The notes beneath the pieces are model-generated. The model did no database searches and was not told the DNA's origin. It saw only the letters and a program-made list of their open reading frames with translations. A DNA stretch of 64,000 nt from Peptoniphilaceae bacterium (lineage in GTDB: Bacteria; Bacillota; Clostridia; Tissierellales; Peptoniphilaceae), in assembly GCA_022779285.1 (NCBI GenBank), contig JALFST010000008.1, positions 1 through 64,000 on the forward strand. Direction: 5' to 3'. Within the stretch, counting starts at the first letter, position 1, and every line of letters starts with the position of its first letter. Shown here piece by piece: positions 16,941-27,131 of this stretch. The translations under genes and the position numbers were made by a program.

Positions 16941-18482
16941 TTATTTAGCAATGTCTGTCGCGCGTGTTTCGCGAATGACATTGATTTTAATCTGGCCGGG
17001 ATACTCCAGCTCCTGCTCTACCTTTTCCGCAATATCATGTGCTAAAATCACCATCTGATCTTCCGATACCTTCTCCGGCTTTACGATGATGCGCATTTCA
17101 CGTCCTGCTTGAATTGCGAAAGACTGTTCGATTCCATCAAACGAATTTGCGATGGCTTCCAGATCCTCAAGACGCTTTACATAATTTTCCATGGATTCAC
17201 GACGTGCGCCGGGACGGGCTGCCGAAATCGCATCTGCTGTCTGCACAATGATCGCTTCCAGCGTGGTCGGTTCCACATCACAGTGATGCGCTTCAATACA
17301 GTGGATAACCTCTTTGCTCTCCTTGTATTTTTTTGCGAGGCGAACCCCCAGCTCTACATGAGGCAGCTCAATCTCATGATCCACAGCTTTTCCAAGATCA
17401 TGGAGAAGTCCTCCGCGTTTTGCGATCTTGACATTCGCGCCAACCTCCATTGCCAGCATACCGGCAAGCTGCGCAACCTCAATAGTGTGTGCTAAAGCAT
17501 TTTGACCATAGGAAGTACGATACTTCATTCTACCGAGAATATTGATCAATTCCGGATGCATATTGCGGATGCCTATCTGTTCAACAGCCAGCTCTCCTGC
17601 TTCATGAATGGATGCATTGACCTCCTGCTCCGCCTTCTTATAAAGCTCCTCAATACGTGTGGGATGAATTCTCCCATCCACGATCAGCTTTTCAAGAGCA
17701 ATTCGCGCTTTTTCACGGCGTACCGGATCGAAACAGGAAAGCACAACCGCCTGCGGGGTATCATCAATGATAAGATCCACCCCTGTCATCGTCTCAAAGG
17801 CGCGGATATTGCGTCCTTCGCGACCGATGATCCGGCCTTTCATCTCATCATTCGGTAAAGGAACTACAGAAACAGTAGATTCTGCAACATAGTCCGAGCT
17901 ATAGCGTTGTACCGTACGTGTGATAATCTCACGGGCAATGCTTTGCGCTTCTTCACGCGTGCGAGCCTCCTCCTCACGGAGAATTTGCGCACGTTCGTGA
18001 ACGACATCGGAACGGGTTCTCTCCAAAACGATGGATTTTGCCTGCTCTTCATTCAGCCCCGAAATGCGCTCAAGCTCTTCCTTCTGTTGTTCAACAATCT
18101 GAGCCGCTTCATTCTGGCGTTGTCGCACGCGATCCATCTCTTTATTGAGCTTCGCATCCTGTTTTTCCAGCTGTTGTGTCTTTTGCTCAATCACATCCTC
18201 ACGCCTCAAAATGCGTCGCTCCATGTCCTGAAGCTCATTCTGACGTTTTTGATACTGCATCTCGTGCTCATCACGCATGCGATGAATTTCATCCTTAGCT
18301 TCAAAGATAGCTTCCTTTTTACGAGTTTCCGCATCGTGATTGGCATCGTCCAAAATCTTTTTTGCTAAGGCTTCTGCGGAATGAATTTTGCCCGCATTTT
18401 TCTTCTCGCGAACAAAATTGCCGATGAAAAATCCGATGATTGCGGTAACAATCGCTAAAACTACCCATAAATAACTTGGCAT
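16941..18482 (-). CDS. rny: Ribonuclease Y
   Basis: 513 residues, the normal length. One N-terminal membrane helix (WVVLAIVTAIIGFFIGNFV) is followed by a long charged coiled coil (residues 30-190), a KH domain (GRIIGREGRNIRAFE) and an HD domain (GGLLHDLGKAVDHE, metal site). This membrane-anchored endoribonuclease starts bulk mRNA decay in Firmicutes. GGAGGG lies just upstream of the start. It is the last gene of the ftsK-pgsA-recA-rny cluster, 44 bp after recA, and is followed by a bidirectional terminator. Confidence 0.97.
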   Translation of the reverse strand: MPSYLWVVLAIVTAIIGFFIGNFVREKKNAGKIHSAEALAKKILDDANHDAETRKKEAIFEAKDEIHRMRDEHEMQYQKRQNELQDMERRILRREDVIEQKTQQLEKQDAKLNKEMDRVRQRQNEAAQIVEQQKEELERISGLNEEQAKSIVLERTRSDVVHERAQILREEEARTREEAQSIAREIITRTVQRYSSDYVAESTVSVVPLPNDEMKGRIIGREGRNIRAFETMTGVDLIIDDTPQAVVLSCFDPVRREKARIALEKLIVDGRIHPTRIEELYKKAEQEVNASIHEAGELAVEQIGIRNMHPELINILGRMKYRTSYGQNALAHTIEVAQLAGMLAMEVGANVKIAKRGGLLHDLGKAVDHEIELPHVELGVRLAKKYKESKEVIHCIEAHHCDVEPTTLEAIIVQTADAISAARPGARRESMENYVKRLEDLEAIANSFDGIEQSFAIQAGREMRIIVKPEKVSEDQMVILAHDIAEKVEQELEYPGQIKINVIRETRATDIAK

Positions 18483-18526
18483 ATTCCCTCCTTTCTCATA
18501 AATTCTTTCTTACATTTCAAATTTGA

Positions 18527-19624
18527 TCATTCCACCTCAAAGAACTCATCACTGTCAGAGTCGTCTCCCTTGCTTTCGCTCGGAGCAGACTGTGGTGTTG
18601 ATGTTTCTGATTTTCCCCGGTGCTGATCGATGAGAATGCGAACCTTCTGATCAATCTCGGACGCAATATTCGGATTCTCATCCAAATACTTTTTTGCATT
18701 TTCACGTCCCTGACCTAATTTTTCTCCGTTATAGCTATACCAAGCTCCGGAGCGCTCCACAATCCCAAAATCATATGCGGTATCCAGCAGAGTCCCAATT
18801 TGAGAAATGCCGGTACCGTACATGATGTCAAACTCCACTCGTTTGAATGGAGGTGCGACCTTATTCTTGACAACCTTCACTTTCGTACGATTTCCGATAA
18901 CATCCTCGCCATTTTTTATCTGTTCACCACGGCGAATTTCCAGCCGGATGGTGGAATAGAACTTCAAAGCGATTCCTCCTGTGGTAACCTCGGGATTCCC
19001 ATAACTAATCCCGATCTTTTGGCGGATCTGATTGAGGAATACAACGGTTGTATTGGATTTGGAAACGGCAGGAGTCAGCTTGCGAAGAGCCTGACTCATC
19101 AGACGCGCCAAAAGGCCTACGTGTGTATCGCCCATCTCACCCTCAATTTCCGCCTTCGGTACGAGTGCGGCAACCGAATCCACAATAAGAATATCAATGG
19201 CGTTGGAACGCACGAGGCTCTCACAGATTTCAAGTGCCTGCTCTCCGTCATCCGGCTGAGAAAGAACCAGATTGTCAATATCAACACCCAGCGCTTTCGC
19301 ATATGTGACATCCAAGGCGTGCTCAGCATCAATAAATGCCGCAATACCGCCCTGCTTCTGCGCTTGTGCTACACATTCCAGTGCCAACGTTGTCTTGCCT
19401 GAGCTTTCCGGCCCGTAAATCTCTACAATTCTGCCACGTGGCAGTCCGCCGATTCCAAGGGCAATATCGAGATTGATTGCTCCCGTGGGAATCACATCAA
19501 TATTGACAACGGGACGATCACTCAATTTCATCACCGCACCCTTGCCAAATTGCCTTTCAATTTTCACAAAGGCTTCTTTCAGCGCCTTTTCTTTATCTGA
19601 TTGCTTCATATTGGATAAAGCCAT
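18527..19624 (-). CDS. recA: RecA recombinase
   Basis: 365 residues. Walker [11 protein letters not shown], loop regions ([19 protein letters not shown]) and the PEVTTGG segment are all canonical. The acidic C-terminal tail ([12 protein letters not shown]) is present. It forms filaments on single-stranded DNA for homologous recombination and triggers LexA cleavage. GAGAGGAG precedes the ATG. It starts 18 bp after pgsA with no terminator, so it is cotranscribed. No SOS box was recognised in the short upstream gap. The cinA gene that often lies between pgsA and recA is absent. Confidence 0.98.
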   Translation of the reverse strand: MALSNMKQSDKEKALKEAFVKIERQFGKGAVMKLSDRPVVNIDVIPTGAINLDIALGIGGLPRGRIVEIYGPESSGKTTLALECVAQAQKQGGIAAFIDAEHALDVTYAKALGVDIDNLVLSQPDDGEQALEICESLVRSNAIDILIVDSVAALVPKAEIEGEMGDTHVGLLARLMSQALRKLTPAVSKSNTTVVFLNQIRQKIGISYGNPEVTTGGIALKFYSTIRLEIRRGEQIKNGEDVIGNRTKVKVVKNKVAPPFKRVEFDIMYGTGISQIGTLLDTAYDFGIVERSGAWYSYNGEKLGQGRENAKKYLDENPNIASEIDQKVRILIDQHRGKSETSTPQSAPSESKGDDSDSDEFFEVE

Positions 19625-19642
19625 AAAAACTCCTCTCTTAAA

Positions 19643-20188
19643 TTATATATTTTCGAGATCTAATACATGAAGGTTCCTGATAATGTAGTCCAGACCTGAG
19701 ATGATGGTAAGTGCAAGCGCGAGATACAATAACCCCGTTCCCAACCATGGCATTTTGACCTTTGCTAAGAGATTATCCTCAGCAAGAAAATAGAGAATTG
19801 TAAACATTTGTGCATTGGTCTTAAATTTTCCCCATGAAGATGCCGCAATGGTGACTCCGTTGGAAGCCGCAATCGTACGAAATCCCGTAATCACGAGCTC
19901 ACGTGCGATGATAATGATGACAATCCACCCCGAGATATCTCCGGATTGTACCAATAAAACAAAAGCGGCAATAGTGAGAATCTTATCGACCAGGGGATCC
20001 ATAAACTTGCCGAATGTTGTTACCAGACGATATTTTCTGGCGATCGCTCCATCTAAAAAATCCGTGAACGATGCCAGTGCAAAAACGATCAGCGGAAGCG
20101 GACTCGAGGAGTCCATCGTGATATAAAGTACAACAAAGACGGGAATCAACAAAAATCGTGCCATCGTAATTTTATTGGGTAAATTCAT
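19643..20188 (-). CDS. pgsA: CDP-diacylglycerol--glycerol-3-phosphate 3-phosphatidyltransferase
   Basis: 181 residues with about four membrane segments and the CDP-alcohol phosphotransferase signature (D-x2-D-G-x2-A-R-x8-G-x3-D-x3-D) seen as DFLDGAIAR followed by GKFMDPLVD. It makes phosphatidylglycerol phosphate, the committed step to the main anionic phospholipid. The start codon overlaps the ftsK stop (ATGA). It draws on CDP-diacylglycerol made by CdsA, which is encoded further along the window. Confidence 0.95.
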   Translation of the reverse strand: MNLPNKITMARFLLIPVFVVLYITMDSSSPLPLIVFALASFTDFLDGAIARKYRLVTTFGKFMDPLVDKILTIAAFVLLVQSGDISGWIVIIIIARELVITGFRTIAASNGVTIAASSWGKFKTNAQMFTILYFLAEDNLLAKVKMPWLGTGLLYLALALTIISGLDYIIRNLHVLDLENI

Positions 20189-22515
20189 TCTTCACTCCCT
20201 TGGTTCTCCTCGCGGATCAACACCTCACGCGGCTTGGATCCGTCCTGGCCGGAAATATATCCCATGCTCTCTAAATCATCGATAATACGCCCTGCACGAG
20301 AATAACCAATGCGAAAGCGTCTTTGCAAACCGCTGATTGAGGTCGTGTCCTCATGACTGATAAACTCAATCACCTCATCCATGAGCGCATCCCGGACCTC
20401 ATCGCCCTTATCCCCCTCTGCGGAAGACTCTGAGGATTTATCGATGGACTTCATCAGATTTTTATCGTAGTGCACCTCATGATTGTCCTTTAAAAACTGC
20501 ACCACATTTTGCACCTCACGATCGCTTACAAATGCTCCCTGAACCCGCTTCGGCTTCGTATATGTGCTGGGAAAATACAGCATATCTCCCTTTCCGAGCA
20601 GTCTCTCTGCACCTGTTTGGTCAAGAATGGTTCTTGAATCGATTCCGGATGAGACTTGGAAGGATATTCGAGAGGTAATATTGGCCTTAATCGTACCGGT
20701 AATCACATCGACAGACGGTCTTTGCGTGGCAATAATCAGGTGAATTCCGCAGGCACGCGCCATTTGCGCTAATCGGGTGATATGAGCCTCCACATCCTTA
20801 GAAGCTACCATCATAAGATCCGACAACTCGTCTACAATGACGACGATATAGGGAAGATTTTCCATATCTGTCTCAACAGTCCTGCGCTCCCGATAGCTGT
20901 CAATGTCACGTACAGAATATTGGGAGAACAGGCGAAAGCGTCTTTCCATCTCCTGCACAGCCATATAAAGAGCGCGGCTTGCCTTACGTGCATCGGTCAC
21001 TACGGGGATCAGCAGATGCGGAATGCTGTTATATACGGAAAGCTCAACCACCTTCGGATCAATCAGAATCAGACGTACTTCCTCCGGAGAATACTTATAT
21101 AAAATACTGATGATAATGGTATTGATACATACTGATTTTCCGGAGCCTGTTGTTCCTGCAATGAGAAGATGCGGCATTTTTGCAATCTGTGCAATAACTG
21201 GCTTTCCTTCTATGCTTTGTCCTAAAGCTACAGGAATGCGGTCATTGGTTTCTATAAATTCTTCCGTCAAAAGCTGCTCACGAAGACCTACTGTCTCTGC
21301 CACGGGGTTGGGAACCTCGATACCTACATACGGCTTTCCCGGAATAGGAGCTTCGATACGTATATCCTGTGCAGCCAGAGCCAGTGCAAGATCGTCTGCA
21401 AGATTGGTGATTCGACTGACCTTAACTCCTGCCTGCGGCTTCAGCTCGAACAACGCGACCGCAGGACCTCTTTGTATGGACACAACCTCAGATTGAATGC
21501 CGAACGAATCCAGAGTTTTTTCAATAATCGCTGCCTGTTTTTTTAAGACGGATTCATCAAAGTCCGCCTGACGTGCCGTTGCTTTTAAGAGCTCAATGGG
21601 AGGCGGCGTATAGAGTATCGGATCCTCGGCTACCTCGAATCCAAGATTTTCTACAGAAAGCTGAGATCCTTCCCACGCTTCCTGCTGCTCAGGTGTATCT
21701 TCAGATGGATTTTTTTCTGCATCGAGCTCATTCGCCATGGCAGCGGCATCCTGCATATAATTTTTAATTTGAATCGGACGGCGCTCATCCGCAGACATAT
21801 CCCCGGAAGACGTCTCCTCAGCTTGCATAACGGAGCTCTCCCCATCCCGGAAAGGCTTTCTCTGCCGAGCAGCAGCCTTTTGCGACAAGATCTCCGATGC
21901 TTTTTCCTGTTTCAATTGTTTTCTTCGTTCCGCATTCTCTTTTATTTTTGTGCAGACTGCATTCCATAAACGAGCGATTCCTGCAGAAGCTGTATGGAAA
22001 AAATCAATCAGGGAAATTTGCATGAGATGTAAGAAAAAGAAAAACACGATCAACATCGTAAAGAGGATGATTCCAATTTTTCCAATCATGCGCATAAATA
22101 AAAAAGTAAAAAAAGCACCAATCAAGCCGGATCCTTTTGCAAACATCCCCTGCTCCGCCGCTAAATCCAGCGTTGTTTTTAAGGATCCATCAGGCCAGTG
22201 CTGCATGCCGCTGATCAAGAGAGCACAAAAATACAGACCGCAAAGAAAGAAGACGGTCGTACGCAATCTCCCTTTCATTTTGCCCAAAGCAATCGGAATC
22301 GCGATCAAAAGGGAAAGCGGAGGTAAAAAATACATCCAAAAACCGAACATTTTGAAGAAAAAAGATCCAAGCGATTTCCCCAAAAAACCGGTCTGCGATC
22401 GGAAATATACAGATGCGCAGATGGTGAAAAATAGAACCAGAGCAATCCCGATAATGATATTTCGATTCCCGTTTTCTGGATTTTTCTTTCGCTTTGTCGC
22501 GCTTCGTCCTGCCAT
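20185..22515 (-). CDS. ftsK: DNA translocase FtsK/SpoIIIE
   Basis: 776 residues. Four hydrophobic segments in the first 170 residues anchor it at the septum. A charged linker follows, then the RecA-like motor (AGTTGSGKSVCINTI Walker A, VVIVDELSDLMMV Walker B). The C-terminal winged-helix gamma domain (SISGLQRRFRIGYSRAGRIIDDLE) recognises orienting DNA sequences. It pumps chromosomal DNA through the division or sporulation septum. ATG 22515 is chosen because GGGAGG lies 4 bp upstream; the earlier ATG at 22527 would contain that site. Confidence 0.96.
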   Translation of the reverse strand: MAGRSATKRKKNPENGNRNIIIGIALVLFFTICASVYFRSQTGFLGKSLGSFFFKMFGFWMYFLPPLSLLIAIPIALGKMKGRLRTTVFFLCGLYFCALLISGMQHWPDGSLKTTLDLAAEQGMFAKGSGLIGAFFTFLFMRMIGKIGIILFTMLIVFFFFLHLMQISLIDFFHTASAGIARLWNAVCTKIKENAERRKQLKQEKASEILSQKAAARQRKPFRDGESSVMQAEETSSGDMSADERRPIQIKNYMQDAAAMANELDAEKNPSEDTPEQQEAWEGSQLSVENLGFEVAEDPILYTPPPIELLKATARQADFDESVLKKQAAIIEKTLDSFGIQSEVVSIQRGPAVALFELKPQAGVKVSRITNLADDLALALAAQDIRIEAPIPGKPYVGIEVPNPVAETVGLREQLLTEEFIETNDRIPVALGQSIEGKPVIAQIAKMPHLLIAGTTGSGKSVCINTIIISILYKYSPEEVRLILIDPKVVELSVYNSIPHLLIPVVTDARKASRALYMAVQEMERRFRLFSQYSVRDIDSYRERRTVETDMENLPYIVVIVDELSDLMMVASKDVEAHITRLAQMARACGIHLIIATQRPSVDVITGTIKANITSRISFQVSSGIDSRTILDQTGAERLLGKGDMLYFPSTYTKPKRVQGAFVSDREVQNVVQFLKDNHEVHYDKNLMKSIDKSSESSAEGDKGDEVRDALMDEVIEFISHEDTTSISGLQRRFRIGYSRAGRIIDDLESMGYISGQDGSKPREVLIREENQGSEE

Positions 22516-22538
22516 GTCGCCTCCCATTCATGTTCAAT

Positions 22539-22547
22539 ATTATATCA
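22539..22547 (-). promoter_or_regulatory. Extended -10 promoter of the ftsK-pgsA-recA-rny unit
   Basis: Minus-strand TGATATAAT about 24 bp before the ftsK start codon. The -35 region falls in the T tract of the pnp terminator and is poor, so the extended -10 should carry the recognition. Confidence 0.6.
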
Positions 22548-22560
22548 TATTCCATGACGA

Positions 22561-22612
22561 AAAAACGCTTCCGACCCATTCCTCCATACAGAAAAATCGA
22601 ATCGAAAGCGTC
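22561..22612 (-). terminator. Terminator after pnp
   Basis: Minus-strand arms ACGCTTTCGA and TCGGAAGCGT (10 bp including one G-U pair) with a long loop, followed by six T. It lies 25 bp after the pnp stop codon. Confidence 0.6.
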
Positions 22613-22637
22613 TGAAATTGTTCAATACTGTTTCCCG

Positions 22638-24746
22638 TTATTTCGCATCCTTCGGCAAAAGATCCTTTCGGGAAAGGTTGATACGTCCCTGATCATCGAC
22701 CTCGATGACCTTAACCTTAACCTTATCGCCGATGTTGACAACATCCTCTACCTTTTCTACACGATGATGCTCCAGCTTAGAGATATGAATCATGCCCTCT
22801 TTTCCGCCGCCGATATCGACAAAAGCTCCAAATTTAAGAATACGGCTCACGGTTCCTTCGTACACATCGCCAACCTCTACCTCACGAACAATGTCCTGGA
22901 TCATTTTCATGGCGCGTTCTCCGCCTTCTCCGTCTACCGACAAGATGGTAATATGGCCATCATCCTCCGTATCAATCTGCGCTCCGGTTTGGGCAATGAT
23001 CTCATTGATCGTCTTTCCCCCTTTACCGATTACATCTCTAATTTTATCCGGATCAATATCAAGAGAAAGTATGCGAGGAGCATATTTGGACAGATTTTTT
23101 CTGGGCTCGGCAATGGCATCGTGTAAAACGTCCAAGATTTCAAATCTTGCCTTCTTTGCCTGTGCTAAAGCGGTTTTCATGATCTCCTGATCAATGCCCT
23201 CGATTTTGATATCCATCTGCAACGCGGTAATGCCCTCGGCCGTACCCGCTACCTTGAAATCCATATCTCCGAGATGATCCTCAAGGCCTTGAATGTCCGT
23301 CAAAATAGAGGTGTGTTCTCCTTCCTTGATCAATCCCATAGCGATTCCTGCAACCGGTGCTTTAATGGGAACTCCTGCATCCATCAAGGAAAGCGTGGAG
23401 CCGCAGATGGACGCCTGGGAGGAAGATCCGTTGGAGCTGAGCACCTCCGAAACCACACGAATCGTATATGGAAATTCACTGTGATCAGGAAGAACAGGCA
23501 AAAGTGCACGCTCTGCCAGGTTTCCATGGCCGATCTCACGGCGACCCGGCGAACGCATCGGCTTCACATCTCCTACGGAAAACGGAGGGAAATTGTACTG
23601 GTGGAAATAGCTTTTTACGATTTCCTCCTGATGCAAGCCATCAATGTATAATACATCACGCGGGCCTCCTAATGTGACCACGGAAAGCACCTGCGTTTGC
23701 CCTCTTTTAAAGAGACCGCTTCCATGTACTCTGGGAAGCAGGCCTACCTCGGCGGATAATGGACGAATTTCATCCATAGCACGCCCATCCGCACGAACCT
23801 TATCTACAGTAATTAATCGGCGTACCTCATCGCGCACGATATCATCCAATACCTGCTGAATATCCTTCTTATTTTTTTCAAAAGCCTCCGCATCCAACTC
23901 CTCAAAATGAGCGAATGTATCCTTGCGAATTGCTTCTTCACGTTCGACGCGAACCATTTTGTCATCTGTACGAAGTGCAGCTACCAGCTCCGCCTTGGCA
24001 TAAGCCTCCACATCCGCACGTACCTGCTCATCAGGACGATTGACGGTATATTCCATCTTCTCCTTGCCGATTTCCGCAACGATTTTTTTGATGAAACGGC
24101 AGATGGATTTAATTTCCTCGTGGCCGTATAGAATAGCGCCGAGCATCACATCCTCAGACAATTCATTGGCGCCTGCCTCCACCATCATAATGGCATCCTC
24201 AGTTCCGGAAACAGTCAAATTCAATTCCGAGCGTTCCATTAACGCTTCGGAGGGATTGATAACATATTCCCCATCCACGTACCCTACAATCACAGATCCT
24301 GTAGGTCCGTGAAACGGAATATCCGAGGTGGAAAGGGCAATCGAGGAACCGTTCATAGCGCAGATTTCCGGCGGATCCTCCGGAGATACCGAAAGTACCG
24401 TCGCAATAATTTGTACCTCATTAACAAAGCCCTCCGGAAAAAGAGGACGCAGAGGACGATCCATCTGGCGTGCATTCAGCGTCGCTTCCTGGGATCCGCG
24501 GCCTTCTCTTTTTACATATCCGCCCGGAATACGCCCCACCGCATAAAGCTTTTCTTGATAATCACAGGTGAGCGGAAAGAAATCCTGTCCCTCGCGTGCT
24601 TCTCGGGAAGCCACAGCCGTTGTCAGTACAACGGTGTCTCCCGCCTGCACCAGACACTCACCATTTGCCTGTTCGGCAACCTTTCCGATCGTAACGTGGA
24701 AAGAATTGTCGGTTACTGTTGATTGATAATCATATTCTCGAATCAT
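22638..24746 (-). CDS. pnp: Polynucleotide phosphorylase
   Basis: 702 residues from ATG 24746, which has AGGAGG 5 bp upstream; a longer in-frame reading from 24806 includes non-conserved sequence. Two RNase PH-like domains (second one with [20 protein letters not shown] and [10 protein letters not shown]), a KH domain ([14 protein letters not shown]) and an S1 domain ([15 protein letters not shown]) are in the standard order. It degrades RNA 3'-5' using phosphate and takes part in mRNA turnover with RNase Y. It follows rpsO but has its own promoter after the rpsO terminator. Confidence 0.98.
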   Translation of the reverse strand: MIREYDYQSTVTDNSFHVTIGKVAEQANGECLVQAGDTVVLTTAVASREAREGQDFFPLTCDYQEKLYAVGRIPGGYVKREGRGSQEATLNARQMDRPLRPLFPEGFVNEVQIIATVLSVSPEDPPEICAMNGSSIALSTSDIPFHGPTGSVIVGYVDGEYVINPSEALMERSELNLTVSGTEDAIMMVEAGANELSEDVMLGAILYGHEEIKSICRFIKKIVAEIGKEKMEYTVNRPDEQVRADVEAYAKAELVAALRTDDKMVRVEREEAIRKDTFAHFEELDAEAFEKNKKDIQQVLDDIVRDEVRRLITVDKVRADGRAMDEIRPLSAEVGLLPRVHGSGLFKRGQTQVLSVVTLGGPRDVLYIDGLHQEEIVKSYFHQYNFPPFSVGDVKPMRSPGRREIGHGNLAERALLPVLPDHSEFPYTIRVVSEVLSSNGSSSQASICGSTLSLMDAGVPIKAPVAGIAMGLIKEGEHTSILTDIQGLEDHLGDMDFKVAGTAEGITALQMDIKIEGIDQEIMKTALAQAKKARFEILDVLHDAIAEPRKNLSKYAPRILSLDIDPDKIRDVIGKGGKTINEIIAQTGAQIDTEDDGHITILSVDGEGGERAMKMIQDIVREVEVGDVYEGTVSRILKFGAFVDIGGGKEGMIHISKLEHHRVEKVEDVVNIGDKVKVKVIEVDDQGRINLSRKDLLPKDAK

Positions 24747-24813
24747 GGTTCCTCCTATAGATGATTTTTCACCCTTCGCACTCTGCGAGTTGTTCAATAT
24801 AAACAATCGAATA

Positions 24814-24843
24814 ATTATATCTTAAATAAAAGAAAGAATACAA
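24814..24843 (-). promoter_or_regulatory. Promoter of pnp
   Basis: Minus-strand TTGTAT (24843-24838), 18-bp spacer, TATAAT (24819-24814). The leader to the pnp ATG is about 60 nt and contains an ACTCGCAGAGT-type small hairpin. Confidence 0.65.
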
Positions 24844-24856
24844 TGAATTGATAAAA

Positions 24857-24889
24857 CAAAAAAAGGGTTGGCGTGGCCAACCCTTTTTC
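24857..24889 (-). terminator. Terminator between rpsO and pnp
   Basis: A 12-bp perfect stem (AAAAGGGTTGGC / GCCAACCCTTTT) with a 3-base loop and a seven-base T run on the minus strand. It begins 3 bp after the rpsO stop codon. Confidence 0.85.
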
Positions 24890-24891
24890 CA

Positions 24892-25158
24892 CTATCCTCT
24901 CAGATTTAATTTTGCAACAATGTCACGGTAACGCTCGATATCGATGCGCTTGAGATAGTTCAAAAGGCCGCGACGCTGACCGATCAGCATATACATTCCG
25001 CGACGGGAATGATTATCCTTCTTGTGAGACTTCAGATGATCGGTAAGCTCTGAAATGCGCTGAGAAAGAAGAGCGATTTGAACCTCAGGAGATCCCGTAT
25101 CATGCTCATCCTTGCCATAGGTGCGAATAATATCCTGCTTTTGTTCTTTGGTTAACAT
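24892..25158 (-). CDS. rpsO: 30S ribosomal protein S15
   Basis: 88 residues from ATG 25158 (AAGGAG 6 bp upstream), the standard length. The conserved [18 protein letters not shown] block is seen as [29 protein letters not shown]15 binds the 16S rRNA central domain early in 30S assembly. It has its own promoter inside the 3' end of ribF and a structured 5' leader, consistent with translational self-control as in other bacteria. A terminator separates it from pnp. Confidence 0.97.
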   Translation of the reverse strand: MLTKEQKQDIIRTYGKDEHDTGSPEVQIALLSQRISELTDHLKSHKKDNHSRRGMYMLIGQRRGLLNYLKRIDIERYRDIVAKLNLRG

Positions 25159-25187
25159 ATTTTTCTCCTTCATTTGAAATTCACTAC

Positions 25188-25224
25188 ATGCTCTGTAAAG
25201 GCCGGAGTACCGAAAACAGAGCAT
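25188..25224 (-). promoter_or_regulatory. Structured rpsO leader, candidate S15 autoregulatory RNA
   Basis: Arms ATGCTCTGT (minus, 25224-25216) and ACAGAGCAT (25196-25188) pair perfectly over 9 bp around a 19-base loop containing CGGTACTCCG, 30 bp before the rpsO start. Position and strength suggest the S15-binding leader known in several phyla; the specific fold is not proven. Confidence 0.5.
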
Positions 25225-25236
25225 AAGTACTTAAAT

Positions 25237-25265
25237 AGTATATCAAAGCTTGTTAGGAATGGCAA
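25237..25265 (-). promoter_or_regulatory. Promoter of rpsO
   Basis: Minus-strand TTGCCA (25265-25260), 17-bp spacer, TATACT (25242-25237), overlapping the last codons of ribF. Confidence 0.75.
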
Positions 25266-26217
25266 TCTTTCCATTGCGTTCTTTTTCTTCCCGAATCCAT
25301 GTCATGAGTATGCGCTGATCCTCTTTCATTTGTGCACTGAGCTCCTCCGCACATCGGAATTTAATATCGCGACGCTCGAAGCGCAGAAAATTCAGGCGCA
25401 TATTTTTCCCATAAAGATCGCCATGAAAGTCGAAAATATGAGTTTCTATTTTCAGAACTGACTGATCCGTAAATGTGGGATTCGTACCGATATCGGTCAT
25501 GCCGTATGCGTGCTCATCCTCCCAAAAAACCTCTGTCAGATAGACGCCGTTGGTCGGAAGAACATAGGGAAAATGTAATTCCAAATTCGCTGTCGGAAAA
25601 TTGAGCTTGCTTTGTCCTCGATGTGAGCCGTGCACCACCCTTCCGGATAGCTGAAACGGTCTTCCCAGCATGTCTCCGGCCTCTTCTACGCGGCCGGCAA
25701 GAACCGCTTCTCGAATCCTTGTGGAGCTGATTCTTTTTCCCTGATATAAAACATCATCCACAACAGAAACGTTCAGACGGTGATTCTCCTGAGCTTTTTT
25801 GAGATCCCAAACCGTGCCCTGGGCCTTGACTCCAAATCGAAAATCATTTCCTACGATGACGCAAGACGCATGAAGTTGATTTTTGAGGACATTCTCAATA
25901 AAATCCTCCTTTGTCAATGAACGGAATTTTTGATCAAATTCCTTTAGAAAAACAACGTCGATTCCAAATTGATCAAGCAGTGCAATCTTATCCTCAACAG
26001 ATGTAAGATAGCATTGAGAATGATCGCTGAGAAGTGCCGTCGTATGATGCTTAAAGAGCAGACAGGCAGAAAGCGCTCCTTCTTTTTTGCTTTGCAAAAC
26101 CGCTTCCCGAATCAATGCCTGATGGCCGCGGTGAAGTCCGTCAAAGTTTCCTAATGCAATGATTTTTGAGCCGGCAGGAGCTTGCCGGTCCCTCATATCG
26201 CAGTCAATAATCTGCAT
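25243..26217 (-). CDS. ribF: Bifunctional riboflavin kinase / FAD synthetase
   Basis: 324 residues. The N-terminal nucleotidyltransferase domain carries GNFDGLHRGHQAL (HxGH-like) and SSTRIREAVLAG. The C-terminal flavokinase domain carries NFPTANLELHFPYVLPTNGVYL and the downstream IETHIFDF. It converts riboflavin to FMN and FAD in the cytoplasm. It sits last in the rimP-to-ribF cluster, 20 bp after truB, an association widespread in bacteria. No FMN riboswitch is present nearby. Confidence 0.96.
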   Translation of the reverse strand: MQIIDCDMRDRQAPAGSKIIALGNFDGLHRGHQALIREAVLQSKKEGALSACLLFKHHTTALLSDHSQCYLTSVEDKIALLDQFGIDVVFLKEFDQKFRSLTKEDFIENVLKNQLHASCVIVGNDFRFGVKAQGTVWDLKKAQENHRLNVSVVDDVLYQGKRISSTRIREAVLAGRVEEAGDMLGRPFQLSGRVVHGSHRGQSKLNFPTANLELHFPYVLPTNGVYLTEVFWEDEHAYGMTDIGTNPTFTDQSVLKIETHIFDFHGDLYGKNMRLNFLRFERRDIKFRCAEELSAQMKEDQRILMTWIREEKERNGKIAIPNKL

Positions 26218-26237
26218 CGCATTCCTCTTTCATTTTC

Positions 26238-27131
26238 TTATGACTGTAATTCCGTGTGAAATACCTTGTTCATATGCAAAATACCGTTTTGCACGTTGCC
26301 GATACCGAGAAACAGATCCTCGACATATACGCGATGCGCCCCATCATCTTCTAAAAAATTCGGAAGCGGAATATTTGCTCCGTGAACCGCTTTTTTTCCG
26401 TCCTCGTAATTGAGTTTCATGATGGGCATATCAGAAACGGCGGTATCCGGCGGAAGAATTTTTTTTAACAATTCGTCTCTGCTCATTTGTCTACATTCTG
26501 AGATGGGGATTGCCTGATCAATACGAAAAGGGCCCACAGCGGTACGCTCAAGCCGAATCATGGTCGCATAGGTGCCAAGAGCGGTTCCCAGGTCGTCAAC
26601 CAGCTGACGAATATATGTCCCTTTTGAACAACGACAACGAAACGATAAATAATTTTCCTCCAAGTGCAGAATCTCAAAAAGAGAAATTGTAACAGGACGC
26701 GGCTTTCGCTCTACGGAGACGCCCTTTCGTGCCAGCTCATAGAGACGCTTACCCTGCACTTTTACCGCAGAATACATCGGTGGCAGCTGCATGATTTCCC
26801 CACGAAAAGCCTGCATGGCCTCTTCAATTTCAAATCGCGTAAAAAGGGTTTGATCAGAACGAGCAATGACTTTACCCGTTTGATCCAGGGTATCTGTACG
26901 ATAGCCGAAGACAAGCTCGCCTGCATATTCCTTTCCCTGAGAAGAAACAGATTCTGCCAAACGCGTGGCGCTTCCCAGACAAATCGGTAAAACGCCTGTC
27001 ACCATAGGATCCAGGGTGCCCGTATGACCGATTCTTTTCTGATGAAGTATCCCTCGAAGAATGGCCACCACATCATGAGATGTCATACCGGCTTCCTTGT
27101 AAATATTTAAAATTCCGACTACGTTGTCCAT
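26238..27131 (-). CDS. truB: tRNA pseudouridine-55 synthase
   Basis: 297 residues. The N-terminal block GILNIYKEAGMTSHDVV and the catalytic loop GHTGTLDPMVTGVLPIC (active Asp in GTLDP) are typical. It makes pseudouridine 55 in the T loop of most tRNAs. It overlaps the 3' end of nrnA by 13 bp and is followed 20 bp later by ribF, so it lies inside the translation-related operon. Confidence 0.96.
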   Translation of the reverse strand: MDNVVGILNIYKEAGMTSHDVVAILRGILHQKRIGHTGTLDPMVTGVLPICLGSATRLAESVSSQGKEYAGELVFGYRTDTLDQTGKVIARSDQTLFTRFEIEEAMQAFRGEIMQLPPMYSAVKVQGKRLYELARKGVSVERKPRPVTISLFEILHLEENYLSFRCRCSKGTYIRQLVDDLGTALGTYATMIRLERTAVGPFRIDQAIPISECRQMSRDELLKKILPPDTAVSDMPIMKLNYEDGKKAVHGANIPLPNFLEDDGAHRVYVEDLFLGIGNVQNGILHMNKVFHTELQS

